DNA of 64,000 nucleotides from Sternotherus odoratus (taxonomy: Eukaryota; Chordata; Testudines; Kinosternidae): NCBI GenBank assembly GCA_032164245.1, contig JAVMKO010000003.1, positions 91,263,890 to 91,327,889 on the forward strand, given 5' to 3'. Shown in pieces: positions 58,653 to 64,000 of the stretch. Position 1 is the first letter of the stretch. Every line of letters begins with the position of its first letter. Below the pieces are notes generated by a model, which did no database searches, was not told the origin of the DNA, and saw only the letters and a list, made by a program, of their open reading frames with translations. Made by a program: the position numbers and the translations under genes.

Positions 58653-59599
58653 GTACCGGCACCTGCGCGGGGGGCGCGGCTGGGCCGGGGGGCCGGGGAG
58701 CGAGACCGCCCGGGGGAGCCCCCGGCGGGTGGCGGTCGATCGCCCGCTGCCTGCATCCCCCTGTGTGTGAACAGCGGGGCTCTCCCCTGTGCGCCCCCTC
58801 GCTGGGGGGTGTGTGATTTCCTGTGACCCCCCCTCCCCCGACTCTTATCTGGAGACACCTGGGGGGGGAGGGGTTGGTGTTTGAACTTTTTCCTTTTGCG
58901 CGGATCTGTGGTTTGATTCATTGCAGCCACTGGCTTATTTTTTTTGAAACCCAACCTCTAAATGACATTCGCAGCTCTGGGGTCCCCTCCCCCCTCTCAT
59001 TTGTTAGCTTCGTCCAGCCAGCTGCCTGCCCCCCTCTTAAGCCGTTTCATTAATTTCGTCGCAGGGGTTTCATTCCGCGGGAATAGTCACTGCAGGGGCG
59101 CAACGGGCTTTTTTTGATCACCGGGGGGTTGTAGGGTGCCGGTGTGACTGTTTAAAACACATGCTTAGTGGCCATGTGTAGAGCAAAGGGGCTGAAGTCT
59201 GGTTGGTGCTGATCCCGAGCAGCCCTGATTTGTGGGAAGGTGATCATTTCTTTTTTTCTTTCCCCGGCTGTCCCCCAGAAAGGGATGGGGAAAAAACAAG
59301 CCTCCCGTTTAAACACTATTGATAATCGTATACATGGCGTGCGGTAAGCTGGCCTTGAGCCTCCTGCCTCTAAAACCTGTCTCTTGCTGCATAAAGGGGT
59401 TATTAGTACAAATTGACTTAAGCGGTTTAAAAACGATGTGATTGTGGGCTGGCTGCAGTTACTTAGGCTGCCTCCTGTCTTACATGTGTGCAGTGTTGCT
59501 GTAGACATGTTGGTTCCTAGGGTATTAGAGAGACAAGGTGGGTGAGGTAATATCTTTTATTGGACCAACTTCTGTTGGCAAGAGAGACAAGCTTTAGAC

Positions 59600-60258
59600 C
59601 TAGGACTAGCAAACTATGGCCCACGGGCCACATTTGGTTCACCAGCCGATTTAATCCAGCCCTTGGGGTCTGGGGCTTGCCCTGCTCCCGCGCTCCGGAT
59701 GGGGAGCAGGGTTGCGGGCCACTTCATGCATGCGTGTTGCGGCTCCTGGAAGCAACGGCATGTGTCCCCCTACCCCCATGGTTTCCTATGTTTAGCGATA
59801 GCCAGACATCTCTGTGCGCTGCCCAGTCTGCAGGTGCTGCCCCTGCAGCTCCCATTGGTGGAGAACTACAGCCAATGGGAACTGTAGGGCCTGCAGATGG
59901 GGCAGTACGCAGACCCACCTGGCTGTGGCTCCACATAAGAGTTGGAGGGGGGGATATACCTCCAGAAACAGCGGTAAGTGCTGCCTGGAGCCTTCATCCC
60001 TGACCCCCTCCCGGCCCCCAACCTCCTGCCCCAGCCCTGATCCCCCTCCTGGCCTCTGAACCCCTCAATCCTAGCCCGGAGCACCCCAATCCCCAGCCCA
60101 GACCCTCCTCCTACACCTTGAACTCCTCTTTTCTGGCCCCACCTCAGATCCCACACTCCCAGCCAGAGTCCTCACCACAATTTCGTGAACATTCAGGGCC
60201 TGCCATACAATTTTCATCCTAGATGTGGTCCTTGGGTCAAAAAGTTTGCCCATCCGTG
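59600..60258. mobile_element. hAT element, first of a stacked pair
   Basis: The left end CTAGGACTAGCAAACTATGG and the reversed right end CACGGATGGGCAAACTTTTT are related. Flanks CTTTAGAC (59592-59599) and CTTTAGAG (60259-60266) form an 8-bp duplication with one change. The interior includes the CTCCCATTGG...CCAATGGGA palindrome shared with the 18790 element. 659 bp, no transposase. Confidence 0.8.
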
Positions 60259-60266
60259 CTTTAGAG

Positions 60267-60635
60267 CAGTGGTCCCCAACCCCCGGTCCGCGGACCGGTA
60301 CCGGGCCGCGGCGCCTTTGCTACCGGGCCGCGGCGCCTTTGCTACCATTCCCCTTCGGGCCGCGGCCGCGTTCCCCTTCGGGCCGCCTTTGCTTCCGCAT
60401 CCGGTGGCTTCCCGGATTGCGTTCTGTTCCTGCTTCCGGCGGCTTTTTGGCGGACACGCAGCAGTCTGCTGCGGCGAATTGTAGAAGTGAAGCTGATCAA
60501 ATAAATTCTGCGGCTTTTCGGCGGACATACAACAGTCCGCCGCAGAGAGTGAAAAAAAAAAATTGCCACCGGGCCGCAAGCTTTGACTCGGCCGCGTTGA
60601 CCGGTCCGCGGCAATCAAAAGGTTGGGGACCACTG
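60267..60635. mobile_element. hAT element, second of a stacked pair
   Basis: Near-perfect ends CAGTGGTCCCCAACC / GGTTGGGGACCACTG, flanked by exact CTTTAGAG copies at 60259-60266 and 60636-60643. The CG-rich interior has GGTCCGCGGACCGG palindromes and a GGCGGACA-A-CAGTC direct duplication. 369 bp, non-autonomous. Confidence 0.9.
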
Positions 60636-60747
60636 CTTTAGAGCTTTCATAGAGCTCTTGAAGAAGAATAGCTTGTCTTGGTTGATTGAATAAAAAATAT
60701 TACCTCACTCACCTTGTCTTGTCTGTCTTGTGAATCTGAATGGAATA

Positions 60748-60962
60748 CAGGCAAGTTTCATCTTATGCGGTGGTTCCGCTCCGCGGTTAGCACGTAAAGC
60801 GAAAACTGCTTATAGTGAAACTCTCATTGAGTTGAATGGTGGGCAGAATCGCCTGCACTACAGATGGAGTTTTTAAATTGTTGGGTTTTTTTCTTCTGTT
60901 TTTGCTGACCGCGCAAAGCTGAATTTGCGCATGTTAAATGCGTGTAAGATGCGACTCGCCTG
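60748..60962. mobile_element. Tigger-like MITE
   Basis: A 215-bp element with ends CAGGCAAGTTTCATCTTATG and (reversed) CAGGCGAGTCGCATCTTACA, flanked by TA (60746-60747 and 60963-60964). Internal paired GCGCAAAGC/GCGCATG-type motifs. Confidence 0.85.
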
Positions 60963-62176
60963 TACTGTCGTCCTATGAAGTAAAATTATATAGAACAGTA
61001 AGTTTATGTTTACAGTTTACATAGTATGCTGCTGAATGACTATAATATAACTGATGTTTAGCTGTACATTAAAACATGTATTTAAAATTTAGGATTGTCT
61101 CCAACCCATTCGTTCCTTTAACCGAGTAATTGCATGAGGGAAAGCTAACAGAACATAAGAGATGCTTGTTGGCGAGAAGCTAACTTCAGTGACTTTGTGG
61201 GCAGTGTTCTTTGAAAGGGATATTTTTCTCTTTAGGCGATGGTGTGAATATGTTAAGTCTCTTGTATGTATGGACCTATTAAATGAGACTCGGACCCATT
61301 CTGCAGCCTTTTTTAGGAGAAAGAATAGAAATGGTTGGATATTGACTGCTTCCTTTAGCATTGTTCACTTTACTGGAGACTAATTGGTTGTAGCTTGGGA
61401 ACAAAAGGCTCATCACGTTAGTGAATAACGTATTACACAAATTCTTCAGAATAAATGGAGAAACAAATGCTTGATTCCTGCTGCATTAACCATAGATTAA
61501 GTGCTTATTTAATTACATTCTTTACCTTATGTTTCCCCACTTTTTTGTATTCACAGAAATGAAGCGAATATATTAAATTGGGGAATCAGCCTTTGAGCTC
61601 TATAGAGGCTGTGCTAATACGGTAAAACATATAGTGTACACTGTAGGATACAATAGTCTTGTCAGAACATTTTAGCAGCAATTCTGAAGATTGCATTTAT
61701 GTGCTGATGTTATGCTCTGGACAATATTTTAAAAATAAATCCTTGCTCCTGAGAACTTGCCACTAAATAAAACTAGTAAATATTACAGCATTTCTCTCAA
61801 TGTGTGATTATAAAGGCACTAGGATGAAAGAGTTCAGCATACTGCTCTTGCGTTATTACATTGAAGCAGTGGATAATAAAAGCTTGTGGCATAGCAAAAC
61901 TGGTACTAGGTCCTGTGTTAGGAACAAAACACTTCCTTTTGCGAAGAGGTGAATGTGGGGGAGGGTTTCTACTGAAGCCTATGGAGGGCTACATATTGTG
62001 TGTGTGATTCCTTAGTTAAAATGTCTTTTGTTAAAGCATGGCTAAAATAAAATAAAAATCCTCCAAAAAACAAACAAAAAACCACCACCACCAACAACAA
62101 AGAAACCCAACCTCAAACCAAAACAAATAACAAACCAACCCCCCACATCCTCAGGGTTCTAGGACAGCATTTACAA

Positions 62177-62595
62177 CAGGGGTCTCAAACTCAAATGACC
62201 GTGAGGGCCGCGTGAGGACTAGTGCACTGGCCCGAGGGCCGCACCACTGACACACGCACACACCCTCGCTGCCCCAGCTCCACCCCCACTCCACCCCTTC
62301 CAAGAGTTCCCACCTCTGCCCCACCTCCTCCTCTGAGCACGCAGCTCCCCATTCCCTCCTGGAAAGCGCTAGGCACCACCAACAGCTGTTTGGCAAACAA
62401 AGCAAGAGCAATATAGGAAGTCCAGAGCTAGAAACACGTGTGGCCCAGCCAGGCAGCAGAGAAGCCTCTGCTTCTGGCCCCTCCCTCCCGCAAAGTGCTA
62501 TGGGGGGGGGGGGGGAGAACAGGAAACCTGGCGGGCCGCAGGGAAGGGCTTCGCGGGCCGCATGTGGCCCCCGGGCCGCATGTTTGAGACCCCTG
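62177..62595. mobile_element. hAT element with perfect ATTTACAA duplication
   Basis: Ends CAGGGGTCTCAAACTCAAAT / CATGTTTGAGACCCCTG are inverted. An exact 8-bp duplication ATTTACAA lies at 62169-62176 and 62596-62603. Subterminal GGGCCGC motifs repeat near both ends. 419 bp, non-autonomous; well preserved, so probably relatively young. Confidence 0.92.
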
Positions 62596-63374
62596 ATTTA
62601 CAAGGTCTCAAAGTTAGACACTTCTCAGCTGAAGTTCCGCCATTGCCCTTCCTTCTGCCATGTCAACTTCTGCCTAGGGATCACCTCTTCTTCAGCTTTT
62701 GTTCCGAGGTCTGTTGTCCTAGGTCTATTGAAGTCAATATTAATTTTGCCACTGACTTCAATGGAACCAGGATTTCACCCTAGGATCAGGAATGCCTGTC
62801 AACAAAGAAGGAATGCCTGAAATGCTAATGTCTAAATTAGATATGAGGTTTGAATAACCAGGCTGTGGGCATGTAACACACATGCATCTTTAAAATCAGC
62901 ATGGCTATATTTTAAAACTAGTTTCTTACTATAGTTGTCTAAGGTCGCTCCTGTCATTTAAGAAATGTATGTAATGAGTTCAAAGGTCTGAACTAATCTG
63001 ACACATGGACTTGCATCATCAACTCCGGGAAGGGGGGATAGGTGGGAAACCAAACAAACCACTGTAACTTGAGCTCCTCAGACAGACAGTCTTCTCAGCC
63101 CAAATGGTGAAAAAAGTATTCACCTTTGGTCTGAGAGGAGCAAGGGATCTCTTAGAAAACAGTTAAATGGAAAGATAAGTGTAAAGATAAATGTATAATT
63201 ACTTGGCTCTTAAAGTTTCTTGTTCTTTAGCAAGCTCTCATGATTGGCTCATTTCAGATCTGTAGAATTTAATTAGGTTTTCTAAGAAAATGGTGTTAAA
63301 CTTGGATTAGAAATACTAATTTAGGGTGGCTGTCTTGTTTTCCCCATGTCTTTCTAGACATGTTACCTTCTGGT

Positions 63375-63905
63375 TAGGGCTCTACCAAAGTCAAGATCCA
63401 TTTGGTCAATTTCGCAGTCATCAGATTTTAAAAATTGTAAGTTTCATGATTTCAGCTATTTAAATCTGAAATTTCCTGGTGGTGTAATTGTAGGGATCCT
63501 GACCCAAAAAGGAGATGGGTGGGTGGGGAGGTTTACAAGGTTATTGTAGGAAGAGTTGTGGTACTGCTGCCCTTACTTCACTGTTGCTGCTGACCGCAGT
63601 GCTTCTACAGAGCTGGATAGGAGGAGAGTGGCAGCTGCTGGCCAGGAGCCCAGCTCTGAAGGCAGAACGGCTGCCAGCAGGGGTGCAGAAATAAGGGTGG
63701 CATGATATGGTGTTGCCACCCTTACTTCCATGCTGCTGCTGGCAGAGCGTTGCCTTCAGAGCTGGACACCCGACCGACAGCTTCCGCTCTCCAGCCGTCC
63801 AATCTCAGGACAGCGCAGAAGTAAGGGTGGCAATACCGTGACCCCCCCCAAATAACTTTGTGACCCTGCCCCCCCCCCCCCGCGACTCCCTTTTGGGTCA
63901 GGACC
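63375..63905. mobile_element. hAT-like element with internal inverted repeat
   Basis: Begins TTAGGGCTCTACCAAAGTCA, a start I recognise from reptile hAT elements. GATCCTGACCCAAAAAGGAG (63494-63513) is inverted against CTCCCTTTTGGGTCAGGACC (63885-63904), enclosing the block shared with 13925-14125. The outer right end is not resolved. Confidence 0.6.
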
Positions 63906-64000
63906 CTCAATTCAGGGCTGGCAACAGAAATTTGGGGGCCCCCTTCTCTGATCGTTTGGGGGCCCCCCAGCCCAGCCAACCCCCCCCCCAGCCCAGCCAA
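63906..64000. other. C-rich repeat cut by the window edge
   Basis: CTCAATTCAGGGCTGGCAAC followed by GGGGGCCCCC-type blocks and a repeated CCCAGCCCAGCCAAC. Probably another element, truncated by the end of the window. Confidence 0.4.

Larger units (their letters stand above)
57700..58830. promoter_or_regulatory. CpG island over PPP1R14C promoter and exon 1
   Basis: A GC-rich, CpG-dense block covers the 5' flank, the coding exon and the first ~180 bp of intron 1. The upstream part carries a C-rich minisatellite (58111-58218), about 150 bp before the start codon. A possible weak TATA-like element (tatctttaag) sits at about 58094. The transcription start is not defined from sequence. Confidence 0.8.
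59491..60725 (+). repeat. Foldback dispersed repeat, copy 2, carrying two hAT insertions
   Basis: GTTGCTGTAGACATGTTGGTT and AGAGACAAGGTGGGTGAGGT open it, and ATTACCTCACTCACCTTGTC closes it in inverted orientation. With the two inserts removed, GACAAGCTTTAGAG runs on into CTTTCATAGAGCTCTTGAAG, matching the order of motifs in copy 1 at 30739-30906. Confidence 0.8.
58653..64000 (+). other. PPP1R14C: PPP1R14C intron 1 (partial)
   Basis: Starts at the GTACCG donor. Named repeats inside are listed separately. 58830-59490, 60965-62165 and 62605-63360 show no recognised feature beyond a CAA/CCA-rich simple stretch at 62040-62145. The second exon is not present before the window ends. Confidence 0.8.

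Noticed and set aside
58099..58662. 187-codon minus-strand frame and other long frames over the PPP1R14C island
   Set aside because: They are shadows of exon 1 and the C-rich minisatellite. Only the frame at 58368 matches a known family.
58653..58826. Reading PPP1R14C on as a 152-residue protein to the stop at 58826
   Set aside because: GAG|GTACCG is a good donor exactly where the human protein changes exon, and the residues after it do not resemble the family.

Overview
This is vertebrate nuclear DNA: sparse exons with GT/AG splice sites, two CpG-island first exons, large introns and dense, mostly decayed interspersed repeats. The repeats (a CR1 LINE 3' end, an L2-type LINE, many non-autonomous hAT, Harbinger and Tigger-like DNA transposons, Helitrons, LTR pieces) and the gene order point to a non-mammalian amniote. 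A turtle is my best guess. That species call is inference from repeat style, not a database result.

Two protein-coding genes are supported, both only in part. On the minus strand is the 5' part of LRP11: exon 1 (12398-12929, signal peptide and MANEC/MANSC domain) and exon 2 (5726-5883, start of the PKD domain). A 6.5 kb intron 1 lies between them, and intron 2 runs off the left edge. On the plus strand is exon 1 of PPP1R14C (KEPI, an inhibitor of protein phosphatase 1), coding 58368-58652, with its intron running off the right edge. The two genes are divergent, about 45 kb apart, in the same order as human 6q25.1. The RAET1/ULBP MHC-class-I-like genes found between them in human are not seen.

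Layout: 1-5725 LRP11 intron 2, with two copies of one MITE-like family and a Tigger-like element holding ~198 bp internal tandem repeats. 5884-12397 LRP11 intron 1, with a Harbinger-type MITE, a nested repeat-in-repeat (9017-10226) and a hAT element with a long purine tract (10611-11659). 12150-13260 LRP11 CpG island. 13330-17065 an L2 LINE broken by ~1.8 kb of other repeats. 17502-18197 a solo LTR. 18790-19732 a hAT. 20201-21606 a dead but near-complete Harbinger with transposase remains. 22-34 kb sparse relics. 34692-35595 a Helitron. 36121-36833 a hAT nested in an LTR-like sequence. 41933-42054 a 5S rRNA-like copy on the minus strand. 43468-44120 a hAT. 46275-46925 a CR1 3' end. 50384-53807 two Helitrons joined end to end. 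57700-58830 the PPP1R14C CpG island and exon 1. 59491-60725 a foldback repeat carrying two hAT elements stacked at one target site. 60748-64000 further Tigger-like and hAT elements.

The two genes show no sign of working together: one is a type I membrane protein, the other a cytosolic phosphatase inhibitor. I found no evidence for a new biological system. The most distinctive observations concern transposons: tandem Helitrons filled with inverted G-rich minisatellites, stacked hAT insertions sharing one 8-bp target, and a 5S-like sequence with an intact internal promoter but no terminator.
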